The notes: a model not told the origin generated them from the sequence alone. A stretch of DNA of 64,000 nt from Gonapodya prolifera JEL478 (GCA_001574975.1 KQ965733.1:685012-749011), one strand, 5' to 3'; counted from the first letter of the stretch, positions 26,053-41,511 are shown. Numbers and translations are program-made.

Positions 26053-29000
26053 ATGTGGAGTTCTGCCACGACCACAGCAATGGAGACTTTCCTGGATCAG
26101 CATCTGCCGACGTTCGATTCGCTGAGTGAGGCACGCAACATCTTGCAGCAGGAGCGTGAGAAGCGAGATGCGATTTGGGAAAAGGTTGGTGCGGTCTTAT
26201 TAATGACACCGTCCCACATGAAAGTACAGCGGGGTTTCGACTTATGGTTTTGATACTGAAAACTTACACAATTCACCCCATCTGCTCAGAAAATGGAGTT
26301 CGATGTGCGCGCACCGGAGGAGCTGCAAGCAATAACATCAGATGCTTTTACTGCTCGTAGTAGAGCTCTTGTCCTCAAGGATACCGCTGCGATCCTCAGC
26401 AAAGACCTCCAGAATTTGCGCAAAGGATCTTACTCCCTTCTCTTGTCCAGTTTTGGGCGACAGAGGGACGTGTTGGTTGCTCTCGAGACAAGCAAATCAC
26501 ATATCGAACAACTCGGTCGAATTCGAGCGTACAGGTTCGCTATCACTGCCATGAGTGATGCTCTACATCGCACTTCCCTCATTCTGACGATGTTTTCTAT
26601 CAACAAAGCATTTCGGTTTCTGATTCAACTTCGTCAAGAGAGGCCATGAGGGCCTTCGATGCCCTGCTGGATGAATGGACCCACTTGTCAGCGCAGGACT
26701 CGGGAGGAACGCCAACTTCGGTGTTACAGGAGCTCGCTGCTAAAGGCGTGGAGAAGGGTTGGGAGTCTCTACTTCCCGTTCTGACCAAGTAGGTTGAAAT
26801 GGCAGTTGATTGATTGGTTGCACTGTAGCGAGAAAGAAGTTTTGCACTGAACTGATAGGAGTGCGATAGATTGTAGCTCCGGAAAGGAGTATCGAGAGAT
26901 TTCTCGTTTATTTGTTCCATCATCTTTGTTTTTTCAGCGACTTCAAGTCATCTTTCGCTCCGCTCGGCTGGCCAGCCCAGTTGCAAGACCTGTCGAAGCT
27001 TCCGAAATCCGCGCTTCAACAGTTCAAAGCGGGACTTGTCGACCTTCTGAGGGTGCAAAGAGCGTGCGTATCGAAGTCTCAATACTTGCTTTCCGCTTAC
27101 ACAAACGGACTCTCGGATGAAACTCCAGTGGCCGCGCAAAGCCGGCTTCCATCATGCCTGCGCGAAAGATTCTTTCCCTCACTGCCAATACTGCAAACCA
27201 CACACTCCCCGTGGAGCCTATCGTTGCTCTCGAGGCTCTCACGGATCCTGTAGTACTGAGATTGCGATATCACTTTGGTGGAGGACGAGGCACGGACAGA
27301 GTGGACAAGGTACTTTGGGAACAAGAGACCGCGAAGACTGCACGAATAACTAACTTTTCGTTGCTTTTAGCCCGAGTGGATCTTCCAGTATATCCTGCGT
27401 CAATTCGACTCACTGCGGCCATTTTTAGCCCGTGTGGTGCAACAGGTGTTGAACTCTGAGGGACTCGGCGAATACAACGTCGAAGTATGAGGAACATCCC
27501 CGACGTGACCAACGTTTCTCTCACTAAAGCTCCTTATTGCAGTCTGAATTCTTCGTCTACCTTCTTCATCCCCTCCTTGCAAAATTACGCCGACTATCGC
27601 CTATTCTCCGTTCGAACCCGCACTTTCTCCCTCACCACGCCGCTGAGTGCATTCGCTTCGACGTCAAAGCCGAGTTTATCATTCCGCCCGAGTACGAATT
27701 CTCCTGCACGCGAGTCATCACGGATGATCCGGTCACGTTCGAGGCGTGGATAGCGGCGGAGGAACAGGCTGCGAAGCATTCGTTTGAGAAAGTTCTACAC
27801 CGCGACAAGGGATGGGAAGTTGCAGAAAATGGCACCACGCATGTAGCTGAAGCGTTTGTCGGACTCTTGGAAGGAATTACATGTGTGTGTGGCCTCTCGA
27901 TGTCTCGGGCGATTTCTCCCCTTCACCTCACCAACCCCATTCACAGCTCGATACTCTTCACTGCCCTCGCTTCGCAGTCGCGCAGCCTTTGTCTCTCGAG
28001 TTCAGCTCCCCCTCGCCGGTGATTTTCTGGCTCGCTTGCAGGAGCTGCACGAAGCTCACCTTCGATCGATCTCGCTCATTGGCGGTCTCGTTGGGGCGGT
28101 GGGAGGTGTTCGACAACAAGCGAAAAACGAAACAAAGTCGACGCGGTCGGTCGAGGATGATGGGATCTTGGATTTGTGTCGGTGGGCCAATTCTGCGGGC
28201 TTTGTAGCGGACTCACTCAGTTGGTGGGAGGATAGTGTGGTAAGATAACGAACCTTCATAGTCCGCGTCGAAGCATAATGCAAGATGGTCTTTATTTGTT
28301 CCTTGGTCAGTTTTTCGTCACACTATGGGAAGAGATGCGAGCCGAAGCCATTGCACTTGACACTTCAAGGGAGACGAGCGAGGAACGTCGCGCCCCAGAC
28401 TCGTTATTTGGAGGAATCATTGAGGGCTACAAAGCTCTTGAGGGGCGACTTCTAGGGTCTATTGTGGAAGAAGTTGTCACTTTGGTGGCCAACCAAATGC
28501 GACAGTACGTTCAAAGGTAAGCGGCATTGATGGTTTACCCTTATAAAGTGGATGCTTCATGTTTTTTCTCACAGGCGCGACTGGTTCTACCCTGTAGAAT
28601 CAATAACGCCAGCGGCATCTGTTGAGCTGGGTCCAGCTCTTTCGTCTCTATCAAATATCATCGATGTCCTTCGCGCAAATCTTTCAGAGTCGAGTTGCTC
28701 ATCCGTCGTTGGCAAAATTGCAGCCCGACTAGATGAGCGTGTTTTGACCAACGTTGCGTTCACACATACTTTCTCCGATGCTGGGGGAGCGCAGTTGCAA
28801 ATAGATGTTGCGGAGCTCGGGCGTGCAATAGCCGGGGTGCGTGGTGCGCAATGGAAGTTTCTTCCAAGGTATGTGGCTGCACCAAAACCTGTTATGTGCT
28901 TACCGAATTACATGGTCGTGGTATCGATTTCAAGGTCGTCCGACGCGTCCTATCTTCTCTCCCTTCCGACCACATCGGATTCTTTTGCTCCGAGCTCTGG

Positions 29001-29169
29001 GTCTAGTATAACCCTTCCGTTTGTATTCGAGTCTATACGGACTCTGGACTTGCAAGACTCTGTCGAGGCAAAGAGCGAATTTCTGTCAAAGATTGGGCTC
29101 AAGTCACTTTCGTGGGCTGAAGCTCGTCGTCTAGTGCATCGAAGGGAGGAGACAAATCGCTTGTATTAG
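26053..29169 (+). CDS. RINT1/TIP20-family vesicle-tethering protein (Dsl1/NRZ complex)
   Basis: A subunit of the ER tether (Dsl1/NRZ) for COPI vesicles returning from the Golgi. Start MWSSATTTAMETFLDQHLPT at 26053. The N-terminal half is coiled-coil and helical (ILQQEREKRDAIWEK, AAILSKDLQNLRKGSYSLLL, RQRDVLVALETSKSHIEQLG). The middle reads ILRQFDSLRPFLARVVQQVL and EYEFSCTRVITDDPVTFEAW. The C-terminal part carries DWFYPVESITPAASVELGP and FSDAGGAQLQIDVAELGR, the G-G-A-x-Q-x-x-x-D-V segment typical of RINT1/TIP20. It ends HRREETNRLY-stop. About nine exons with short introns. The family assignment rests on the C-terminal half and is firmer than the exon edges. Confidence 0.75.
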
Positions 29170-29513
29170 TGTATCAGATGTAGATATCTCAGAGTACGAT
29201 GTAACTTTAATGGCGTCACTCAGTTTTCCGTGAGCTGACGAGGGTTCGGACAAGAGGAAAAAGGGGTAAATACTTTTTAGGCGCAACCGGAACCATTTTT
29301 CGATCTGCTGACACATTGGACTTTATATTCACTTCACTTCATGTGCGGGCGTTTTTGTATAAAACGGATTTTTGAGTCTTTGTTCCTGTCGCACTGTTTG
29401 CAGTGGGTACTGATGTGTGAGACGTTTTATCTCGGTCACGTGACCTGCACTCGGTGGCTTTGCCTCAAAAGTGGGCCCTTTCCTTACCCCCACACGAACA
29501 ATCTAACATCCAA
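29170..29513 (+). promoter_or_regulatory. Calmodulin upstream region
   Basis: 344 bp lie between the RINT1 stop and the calmodulin ATG. There is no exon in it. A CACGTGACC-type E-box (TCACGTGACC near 29436-29445) and a C-rich stretch before the ATG could be promoter elements; this is inference. Confidence 0.3.
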
Positions 29514-30866
<1,353 letters not shown>

Positions 30867-31071
30867 ACTCGCCTGAGTCCCACTATACTAATACGAGTGT
30901 AATAGAACGCGTTCTCTCCTCACCCCCGTCTTTCCCTGTTGTGAAAAGGACACTAGTTGCGCTTGCTGGTTAGAGTAACGCGTAGAGGTTTGCAGACTAC
31001 GCATTAACGTTGGGTTTAGATTTGGAATTCGGAGTACAAGAACTCATACTGAAACGCTCGCCCCATTCGCA

Positions 31072-33021
31072 ATGCTACTGGAAACACAAGATCCCTTCAC
31101 AATCGCATACCGGGATTCTTGTCGCTCACTGGGTGTAGCACCACTCAATGTTCGACGCTTGTCCCATCCATTGCCCCCGTTACCGCTTCCTCCAGCACGC
31201 CCGATTGATTCATCAATCGTGAGCACGTCAAATATCGCTTTAGACCAAAGGTCCATAGAAACCGTCAAAGAATCTAGTCAACCTGCGGATAACGAGGTCC
31301 ACGGATCAGCCATCTCAGTCACAGAGACGTTGCCTGCATCCGAAGTGACTCCCACAACCGACAACCACACGACCACACCCAGGGAAACGTCCTTTTTCAC
31401 CCCTCACTTAATTGCCATTGATCGTGGAAAGCAAATTAATCATCACGATGGCTCTTCTGCCATTGTCGACGATACAGCTGGGGGCGACAGTCCAGGCGTC
31501 TACAGAGTCGAGGCAAGAGGATGGCATTTGCCTCCCGGAACTGTCGAAGCTTTATCTGCGTGCATAGGAGAGGGAAGCGGCATTGGTCAGGTGGCGTGCG
31601 TCGTGAATGAAAGAAAGCGGCATTTGGCGACTTTAAGATGGAACTATGACCGTTTCCAGATTTTGGAATTGCTCTCTCTCCGAAACAGACCTTACTTTTC
31701 TTTCTCTTCTATCGTCCTGTCTCAACGTACTCAGTTTGGATCGCAACCCACTTACTGAGACCTCTTATGCACAACTCATTCCCGAAAATGGTCCTTTGAG
31801 ACATCTCACGCTTCGAGGAAATGGAATAGGGGATATAGGCTGTACTGCTCTCGCTGAGAGACTGAAGAGCAATAGAGGACTCGTCAGTCTCAATTTGTCG
31901 GGAAACAAAGTTGGTAAGATTGGAAGCGAGGCCTTAGCCGAGGTAAATATGTTCGGTGGGTCGCATTCCCGTCCTGTTTCACGACCTTTTCTCGCAAACA
32001 GGCTCTGAAGAGCAACACTGCCCTTACCTGGCTTGATCTTTCACGGAACCCACTTGGCGATACTGGTGGGGTTGCATTGGCGAAGGTGCTTGCGAGCACT
32101 TCTATCACCGCTGAAGAAGCGCAGAGACGTAAAAACGGTGCAATCGCAGAAGCTGTCGATTCAGAAGTAGGTGCACCGGCTACGGCGACGGAGCAGACAA
32201 TTCACATATTAGTCTTTCAGGATGTAGGCAAGAAGGGTCCGAAGCAGAAGGTAGCCCCGACTTCCAAGTCACACAACAAAGCCACGGGCAGCAATGAGAA
32301 CATTCGAGTCAGCTCTGCCGGCAAGTCCCAATCAGCTGCCTCTCGCGCAAACAACGCTAAGACCTCAACGCAAGGGTCTGAGAAGGACAAAGAAAAAAAG
32401 GCAACACCACCTGGTGGAGGAAAGGATGAATCTGCAAAGTCTCCTCAAGGAAAGAAAATGAGCGTAAATGTTGGCGCTCCCACTGGAAAGGGCAACACAG
32501 CGGCAATTGCAGCTGCGACAAGTGCTGGAGCAAAAGGCACCGCTTTAAAAGATAAAATAACGAAAAAGCTCAATATTGAAAAAGTCGACGAGGAAGAGGT
32601 AGGGTTTCATTGAGAACTGGCAATGTCCGCAAAAAATGCAAATAAACCCCGCTCGTGCAGGAGGTTTTTGTTTCTCCTCCCGAGCCAATTTACGAGCACG
32701 AAAGCCAGTGGTATTCTGCAGGAAATCGCAACGTTGCACATTTGAACCTCAGTTGTTGCAGCATCAGTGACGACACGATGCGTGCACTACTGGTCGCCCT
32801 TAAGGATCAAATAACCGCGCATGATATGCTGGTAGACGGAATAGGTGGATTGTTGAATGTCCTTGTTGAGGTGTGTCTATGTCACGCAGTCGAAGTGGTT
32901 TTATTTGACATGCATCCATTACCAGGGAAATATGGCAATATCGGAACCGCTGAAAGCAGCGCTACGGACATTGCTCGTTTATCGTGATCCGTATCGGCCT
33001 CCGGAACTTTTAGCAGTGTAA
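31072..33021 (+). CDS. Leucine-rich-repeat protein, LRRC71-like, probably axonemal
   Basis: Start MLLETQDPFTIAYRDSCRSL. About 150 disordered residues lead into YRVEARGWHLPPGTVEALSA. LRRs of the N-x-I-x-D-x-G type follow: LRHLTLRGNGIGDIGCTALA, LVSLNLSGNKVGKIGSEALA, LTWLDLSRNPLGDTGGVALA. Next comes a long Lys/Ser/Ala-rich insert (31.2% by eye not computed; roughly 32220-32570), then EPIYEHESQWYSAGNRNVAH, which resumes the repeats (LNLSCCSISDDTMRALLVAL), and the end DPYRPPELLAV-stop. This layout, RI-type LRRs split by a basic insert and then W-x-x-x-G-N-R, matches LRRC71, a protein found in flagellated lineages. Function and ciliary location are inferred from family distribution. Confidence 0.7.
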
Positions 33022-33079
33022 GATGAAAATGCATAATAAAAAGGACGATCTAGATCATTTCTGAACACAACACTGGCAG

Positions 33080-34843
33080 ATGGAGAAAGTAAGCCGGAAC
33101 ACGATCCGTTGTTCATGATGATGGCTAAAGCCGTCCGCGATCTTTCAAATTCTTACGCCTAGAGTGGCATATATGGCATCCCAAATCATACAGCGAGATG
33201 TTTAGCGCCCGTCGCCGCGGAGCAAGAGAGGAACCGATTCCTCGTTGGGACTACCGATAGAACCGATAACGAGGTGTGTTTTTTTGTTCAATGAGGCTGA
33301 AAATGCATTAATCCTCTTCGACAATCTCGTTCCCAAGATTCATCTCCTGGACTTCGAGGAGGATGACTTTGAAATATCAAGCCTTGTATATCGACACCCT
33401 CGTGATGTATGGGCGATTACACCATCCCCTACGCGTGTTGATATGCTGTTTACTGCGTACACGAAAGGTGACTATGAGACAACAAGGGAAGCAACTCTCA
33501 TGCGTGACCCTGACTCCTACCGCTTTATGTCTTTTCATCCCTGTTAACATAATGACTATATCTACTTCCACGTAGTTGATGACGGCGCAATCTCAATGGG
33601 AGCGTCGCTTTGGAAAATGCCATCAACAGAAATCGACGACCAGAATAAATTCCGACCGAAGCCCAATCTCCAACTCGAGGAAGTGCTCAAATTAGATTCT
33701 GGATCTGCGCAGCCGTCGCGTATCGCAGGGTGAGTTCCCAACACCGACATCGAAAGTCGATTATCGAAAGTCGTGTTTGGCTGGGAGAGGATCCATCGTG
33801 TTCCTTGTAGTCCAACCGTTTGAATCCTTGGTTCGAACTTCTCTCATTACAGGATTCTATGTGATCCAGGATCCACAACAACCGACACAGTCGTCACCCT
33901 TGAGGACCGGTGCCTTCAAATCTGGAATATTGATCTGGGGTCGTCTTCTGTCCGTGCTCTCCGCTCTTTGGATGCAAACCCACACCCAACGCCCGATATA
34001 CCTTCCTACCTCACGGCTGGCGCATGGAATCCTCACGCTGCTGAACAGATTGTCTCGGCTTGCGGAGGGGAGGTGGCAGGGTGGGACTTGAGGATCGATA
34101 GGTGAACTTCTGGAGCTGCATCAAGGTGGCTGAAGTGATGCTACATTTACTTTTCCAGACAAGCATTCCACATCGGAGGAGCACACTCTGACACCATTCG
34201 ATCGATAGACTGCAATCCAAACCGACCACATATTCTTGTAACGGCTAGTGATGATCGTTCTGTGCGGTTTTGGGATGTTAGAAATGCAGATGCACCCATC
34301 AAAGAAGTTTCGGGGCATTCTCATTGGTGAGATTCTTTTTGCAGGTTCAGCAAACTATCTCCGGGTGACTTGATGTCTTTGTAGGATATGGGCTGTAGCC
34401 TTCAACAAATCGCACGACCAGCTTGTTCTCACTTCGTCCTCCGATTGTCAAGTCAACCTCCACAACATAATTTCCATCTCTTCGGCTCCCTTCGGCGAAA
34501 GTGAAGAATCGTCTGATGACGATGGAGCCGACCGTGGAACGGACTCAGGAGTCAAGAAAGGTGAACATGCGTCAACTGAAAAAGGCGAGCGAGACACCTC
34601 CAAAAAGACCAAGTAAGACACAATGTTGTAACTCTCACAAAGCATCACACATCAAGATTGCAATTTTCATGTCACAGGAAACCTGGTGACAGTCTGGCCG
34701 CCACCTACGATCAGCACGAGGAAAGTGTTTACTCCGTTGCCTGGAGTCCGGCAGATCCCTGGATCTTCGGCAGCCTTTCTCATGATGGTCGCGTCGTCGT
34801 GAATTTGGTACCACAAACGCTGAAATACCAGATTTTGCTGTGA
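33080..34843 (+). CDS. EIPR1: EIPR1 (TSSC1) WD40 protein, EARP/GARP partner
   Basis: A WD40 protein that works with the EARP and GARP tethering complexes in endosomal recycling and dense-core vesicle traffic. Exon 1 is ATGGAGAAA|gtaagc. Exon 2 gives [20 protein letters not shown] and [15 protein letters not shown]. Then come [80 protein letters not shown] and [18 protein letters not shown]. The sixth blade has [20 protein letters not shown], followed by an acidic insert. The last exon reads [20 protein letters not shown] and ends [11 protein letters not shown]-stop, as in animal EIPR1. Order, spacing and both termini agree with the family. About eight exons. Confidence 0.93.
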
Positions 34844-35002
34844 ATACTTCATTTCATTCATTTTCACTCACCCAACAATGCGCCACCGACACACTTCACC
34901 GTTAATGTTCCATCTTATGGGCGTTGGCCTCTCTGGAAACCGCTGACAAGACGGAATGCATTATAAAACGTATGTACAAATTGTAATGTTCAAGCAATAC
35001 AA

Positions 35003-38000
35003 CTATTCAAGCTCCTCATCCAAGCGGCATGTAAGAATTTTACTGCTGTTGGCTTCTTGGTCCCTGTACACACCAACCAGTGATGCGGCTCTTTGGTACA
35101 TGGTGCTTTTGTGTGATATGACGATAAACTGGAAGTCATCGGTCGCGTGCTTCCTAATGTATGACGCCACCGAATTGACGTTGTTGTTATCAAGAGCAGC
35201 ATCGACTTCATCCAAAACGAAGAACGGAGCCGGCCGATAACTAAGGTTCATCACAATTCAAATCAAGGCTCCAAAATCATCAACGCGGTACGTTCTCACC
35301 TTCGGATCGCTAGAAGAAGCCCCAGAGCAGCAACAGACTTCTCGCCTTTAAAGGGAAAACGATTTCAGGAATTCATTGATTCTGCACAAAACTTGCGCTC
35401 CTCACCTCCACTAAGTTGCTCCATCTCTCGAAAGCGTTTGCTCGGAGGCATGGCGTGATACTTCACGCCAGCGTTGTATGGCTCCTGAAAGAGATCGAAT
35501 GTCACATTGACACAACGATTCGCCCCCCAATATCTGGACCCCTCACATCACTATCTTCCAAACTGAGATAAGCCGATCCACCCGTTGGGAAAGCTCTTGT
35601 TTTGGTCAACTCTTTGTACACCTTATCGATGTTCGTGTAGATCTGATTGTACGCATCCATGAAGGCCTCATACCTATCGAAATAACCGATTTTCATGAGC
35701 AACCTTATCTCGTCAATCGTCCGGCTGTGAAACGCACCGTTTGTTTCGAATTTCGTTGTATTTGGTCTTTGCTTCCTGAGCCTCTTTCCGTGCTGCTTCG
35801 AATTTATCTGCAGTTGCTTTGAGTTTTGTTTCCACATCTCCAAGTCTAAAAATTGAAACTGAAGGTGAGATATCATTCATCGTCGTTAATAGAGTAAGCA
35901 GTACAGAACGTACCGTTCTACCGCCTTGACATTCGGCGCCATTTTGTCCAAATCTGTTTGGAGAGATTTGATTCTCTCGCCAAACTCCATATCCCTCTCC
36001 TCCGAGCCATCCTAACCTCAACTTTGAGCAAAACAATAATTAAAGAGCTGCAAGAGGACTCTTTACCTTCTTTTCGCGATTGCTTAGCACGGAGTAGTCA
36101 ACCTGCAGGTCGTGGCCAGCAGGCATGTCGGGCAATTCTCCGTCCACATCCATTTTGTCTGGATCCCGCTATTGTTACCAATCAAAAGAATCGTCAAATT
36201 ATGGCCTCAAGTAAAATTGCCAGAATAGAAAGTAACATAAAATACCTGAGTGTGATCAAGTGTTATGCTATCGAGGGATCCATCCAGGATTGGAATCTTG
36301 ATTCCCTCCAGCTTACACCGTTGCAAAATGGTAAATCGGGTATTGTTGAACCTATCAATTGAAGATTCCTTCATGTGTGCGCGTGATGTGTGAGTAGGAT
36401 ATAGTTACAATGACGGAAGTGGTACCTACCAGATCCGCCAGCTTCTTCTCGATGCTGTCAATCTGCTTTTGAATCCCAGATACCTCCTTCTTAAACGAGT
36501 TCAAAACTTCGGTTTTTTTATCCATATCCTTTTGCAGCTTCTGAAGCTCCTCCTTCAACTTTGTGATTTCCTTTTCAGCAGCCACGGTTTCCTTGTCCTT
36601 TTCCAGTTTCTCCTTGCCCAAACGCTCCAACGCGGCGGTTTCTGTCTTTATGGCCTCTTCAGTTCTCGACGCGGTGGCACGCAGTCTCTCCAACTCCTCT
36701 CGCGCAAGCTCTAATTCCCTTGTTAACTTGGCCTTCTGGGTTGTGAACTCCATCCGGCGTTTGTTGCGCTCCTGAATGGCCTTCCCGTGCCCCTCTTCGT
36801 ACTCTCGAATATTCTCTACTCCGATTCGCCGGCAAAAGGCGGTAAAAACCTTGTCTTCTACTGTGTTGATGCGCTTCTGGCTCGCTTCAAGACTCTTTTC
36901 CAAGTCACCGAGATCTTTCTGGGCCTAAGCGCAGACAGGGGCCATTTATGGCAATGCTAAAACTCGCGCAAACGTTTTCTTCCTACCTTGGCGAGATCTG
37001 GTTTCTCCTTCTTCAGATCAGTCTGAACATGTTTCAGTTCTTGCGCCGCGCTACTCAGTTTTCTCGTTGTCGTGTTCTGGTCGAACAATACCTCGATTAA
37101 ACAAACAGACGAGGGAAAGCAAACACGTTCGTGAGTGCCGCACCAGCTCGTTTTTCAGAGACTGCAGTTTGGTATCCAAGTCCGCGATGCGGAAGCTGCT
37201 GTGATCGTCGTGGCTCAGCTTCTTCAACTGCACCTCTTCCTCTTTGATACTGTCAGCCAGGTTCTGCAGCGCGGTCGTCCATCCTAGTCAAAAGCACGAC
37301 CATGGGTTCCTCGGTGATGGCTTGTCATGCATACACCCCAAACGTTACTAACCTTCGACTTCCTTGTCCTCCCACCTCGATGCATCCTTGTTCGCGGACG
37401 CGCTTCCACCTCCTGTAATATTTCCATTCTTGCTGATAAGCGTCCCATCGAGCGCCACGGCTGATTCGCGAGGGAAATACAGATCACATGATGTAAGCCT
37501 CACATGCATCCCGAGGGCGCCCTTACCACTGACCTTTGACCTCAAGCTTCCTCTCATAGCAAATATACCGTGCCACCTTCAAGTCATCACACACCATGGC
37601 GTCTCCGCAGGAGTACACCATGGCTCGCTCGAACTGAATTTCGAATTGAATACAGTCAATGGCCAGCCTAGCGCCTCGGGTAAAGTTCCTGCAGGAGTAA
37701 CGTGTCAAGTAATGGTGGGTTCCAAGCTTCGTTGTCTGATTCCATCGCAATTTTGTCAGGGACATACCTGTACTTCTCGTCAATAGTCTTGACCACAATC
37801 GACTCCAGAGGGAGGAACGTGAACTGTCCCAGCTGCTGATCCTTCAAGTATTGTATGCAATCGATGGCCGTCTTCTGATTGTCCACCACGATCGACTCCG
37901 CATTGCGGCCCAGGATGATCCCAACGGCGACCTCCCACTCCCTCTTCGTGGGGCGGCACAGGTCGATCACGCGGCCGTAAACGCCTGCATGTTGTCGTGG

Positions 38001-41000
38001 GGTCGATTTGACGTTGGTGTTCGGTCTCAACAAGATCGCTTAGTGCACAGACCCGAACGCCCGCCCACCTGGGAACATATCCTTGAGGGTCCGCAACGCC
38101 TCCCGCGTCCTCTGCTCCTTCTCATTCTCCCTGCGGTTGTGCCGCGCGGACTCGAGCTTGCCAGTCAGCTCGCCGTACTTCTCACGGTTGTTTCGAAGCT
38201 GTGCCCTGCGAGACGGTACACGGTAAAAAACCAGCATCTCAATGGGCACGAAAAGAGAACACTCACTCAAGCCGCTCGGCCTCCCGTCTTGACGCCACAA
38301 ACTTGCCCTTAATATCGTCCAACTCCGACTGCACAACCTTGATCTGGCCTTGGAGCTACCCGTCCCGCACAAAGACATCAGTACACCAGGCAGTTGTCAC
38401 CACACCACACCAACACCCACCTTCTCCTTATTCTCCCCCAAAGTCGCCTGATCCTGTACCAACTGGGCCTCTTTGGCCTCCAAATCAGCCACCTTGCGAC
38501 CAGCACGCTCGGCAGCCAACCGCGCCGACGTAATGCGCCGCTCCACGTCGTCAGACTGATCCTTGTCAGCAAGCGTCTGTCGCATCACGTCTTCTTTACT
38601 GAAGTGCGGGAGGGACGCAAGGGTGGTGGAGGGAGGATGTGTTGGCGCGACACCACGGGAATTCGAGAAGTCGAAAACTACTGAAAGCTACTCACAGCTT
38701 GTTATATTCGTCCAAGTCCTTCTGCGACAGCTTTTTGCCGCCCTTCTCGGCTTTCTTCTTGTTATCGTCTGCGGTGTTGTACGAGACCGCTCGTCTGTAA
38801 ATGTGGGTGGTTCGCCCTACCGCTCGGCTCACCTTCGAACCGCTTCTCTGCCTGCGTCACCTCTGCCAGCTGCTTCTCAAAATCCTGCACTTGGCCCTCC
38901 TGTATTGCACAACGACACGAATTAGTCCACTCCATGCCCCCAATAGACAAATCCACTTTCCCAACCAGACATACCTGCTTCTCAACCGCCCTCCTCTGCG
39001 CCCTCACATTCTCCTCCGCAGCGTTCAACTTTCGTTTTGTATGTCGCACCTGCTCCTCCAGCCGAACCGCATCGGGCCGGCGCTCGGCAAGATGCTTTTC
39101 GCGCCGAGAAATCTCCTTCTCCTTCTTGGCAAGCAAGCCTTGCTGCGCGGCATGGTCTTTGCGAGATTCTTTCGAGCGGGCATCGACTTCCGTCTGCGGG
39201 AAGAAAGTGGTTTCAAACCATCTTCAAAACCGTCTTTCCAATCACGATCAACACGCACCTTCTTCCTCCCAAGCTCCTCCTTAGCCCCCTTCTCCTTCTC
39301 AACGGTCTCCTCTGCGCGATCGCGCTCCGCGTCGATGTGGAAGATCTTCCATACAATGTGACGCACGATCAGGTCGTCCTGGAGCGTGTGGGATAGTTTG
39401 GAGGGGTGTAAAGGGAGGTGGGAGGGTAGGAGCCGTTAATACAGTGTTTGGTTGTGTGAGGGCATATTTGAATCCCATCCATCCACCGTGGTTCCTCATG
39501 GACCCTGCCTTCCATGCCCCACGCCCGTGCCTGTGGCTGGCTGCTGCTACCTGCCCCCGAACCGAATCCCCGAATCCACCATAGTGTCACGGTTGTGAAT
39601 CGATCCCGTGGCAGCTCGCCCTATCGGCCTCCTCACATGGGGTTCTCAAGAGGGGACTGCCTTCCCTTTTAATCCTTCTTTCCAACCCCTCCACCCCCTT
39701 TCCCCGGCCCACCATACGCACCAGCTCCTCTTTGCGAGCCAGAAATCGCGCCGCCTCCTCCTTCTGCTCCCTAAACTGCCTCATCTCCTGCGCGACCGTG
39801 CGCTTGCGGTTGAGGTTGCTCGTGGAGTTCTCGGCCGCGGCTTCTTGGAGCTTTTTCAGCCGCTCATACTCTTCTTTGTATTCAATCGATCTGGGTGGAG
39901 AAATGGGGGTGGGGAGGGGGGAGGGGNGGGGCGTGTGAGGGAAAAGATGGTAACTACCGTTTCGGTGTCGTCAGAAACACGCCCCAGTGGGCCATCCGTC
40001 GTCATTTCATTCACCGCCACAGCTGTTGCCCCCTTCTCGCCCAACGACCCCCGTCCCCCCGTCCCCGCGTCTCCTACCCCGACACTCACCCACTAATCTG
40101 CTCAATCAACCCCGTCAAATCCTTTGGGCTCTGACTCGCCACCGCCTCCACATCGCCCTGGAACACGAGAAAATTGCGTGCCTTGACGAGGATATTTTCC
40201 CGTTCCAGGTGCGAAGCGTACGTCGTGTAGGTCACGGGGCGGTCGTTGACACGGTACTCGGACGCGCCCGTGGGGGTGATGCTGGGGGGTTGGGGTGGGG
40301 AGTGAAGATCGGGTAAGGTGCTCGGACAGTCGGAGCACAGGGGCCGATCCACCTGTGCGGCACTCGGCACTAGGTGGCCAGAAGAGCCCGCGCGCCTAGC
40401 GAGCCTCAACCGGTTTGACACTTGGTTGTGGACACGGCAGCGTTCCACAATCCCAACCATGCTAGACGGGCCGCTCGGTCTGGCACTCCAGACGTGACCG
40501 ACATGAGTCAGGACTCGGCGTCTCCCGAACGTCACGCCTGATTCCAACACCCAAAGTACCAGCACTCCTTTTGTCTTCGATTCCCTCCTCCCAGTTTGCT
40601 CTGAGCACAACCTTGACCAGGCATCTCCTGACATTCCAGGCTTTTCGCGAAATGCTTCTACGCTGGGCTCTCACACGATATGGCTTGGTGTCTGCAAGTT
40701 CCAACCTCTCCCCACGTGTCTCAGTGCCGTTCCGGCCGAGATCCATATGCAGGGACGATCTATCCCATTATTTCCCACAGTTGACCCTCCACCCCGCCTC
40801 ACGCGACCATCCTAGTGCCACGCATCATCCACAACCCACAACCTCACGACAGGCGACTCACATCCTGGAAAACTTCTTCTCGTCCTCACCCGGAGCCCGA
40901 TAAAACGCATGGACAGCAGCTCTCTTGGCTGCCCCAGGTCCACCTGCGACATGGGCGTCGTCGTCGTCTCCCTCTGCCTCGCCATCAGAGTCCTCGTCGT

Positions 41001-41511
41001 CGTTGTTAGTTTGCTTCTGACGCGCGGATACGCGGTCGCGGTATATGAGGTTCTTGAGTTTGTGGGAACGGAGTTGGGAGGATTTGACGCCGAGGACGAA
41101 GCTGCGGTGGTTGGTGGTTGATATTGGGTTGGGAGGTGAAGATGGAGATTTGGGACGGTGGGCACGTGATGAGAGAGAGTGTGTGTGGTATTTGCGCACC
41201 TGATCGCATCCATGAGATTTGATTTGCTGTTGGAAACGGGATGTAGAATTGGGAATTGGAGTGGGTGAGATCCATGACCCCCGTCATCCTCCGATCGCGC
41301 GCCGCATACATACCCCGACCCATTCGGCCCGATAACCGATGTGACTGGATGCAAATTCGGGAGATGTGGGGTGAGAAACGGGCGAAGGAGGAAATGAGAA
41401 GGCAGAGGGAGTCGTGGATTGATTTGAATACCTACAATCCAGAAACGGTCCAATTGTTTGCTTTCCCTTGTAGGACTTGAAGTTCTCCACCTCAAGTCTG
41501 AGCAGACCCAT
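35003..41511 (-). CDS. SMC1: Cohesin subunit SMC1
   Basis: An ATPase of the cohesin ring that holds sister chromatids together. The start MGLLRLEVENFKSYKGKQTI at 41511 is followed by the Walker A motif (SVIGPNGSG across an intron with KSNLMDAI) and then VLGVKSSQLRSHKLKNLIYR with an acidic insertion. Long coiled-coil exons run 40.1-38.0 kb. The hinge reads YGRVIDLCRPTKREWEVAVG and ESIVVDNQKTAIDCIQYLKD (38.0-37.7 kb), and the second coiled coil covers 37.3-35.6 kb. The C-terminal head ends with RPAPFFVLDEVDAALDNNNV, the Walker B and D-loop, and closes LDEELE-stop. More than 20 short exons. One ambiguous base (N) lies at 39927, apparently in an intron. RAD21 lies about 5 kb beyond its 5' end. 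Confidence 0.93.

Noticed and set aside
33815-33848. GGTTCGAA-type box B, possible tRNA
   Set aside because: Lies in an EIPR1 intron and no acceptor stem, D-loop or anticodon arm can be folded around it. No tRNA was found in the window.
39927-39927. Single N as a sign of assembly break
   Set aside because: SMC1 reads on correctly on both sides, so it is only an ambiguous base in an intron.
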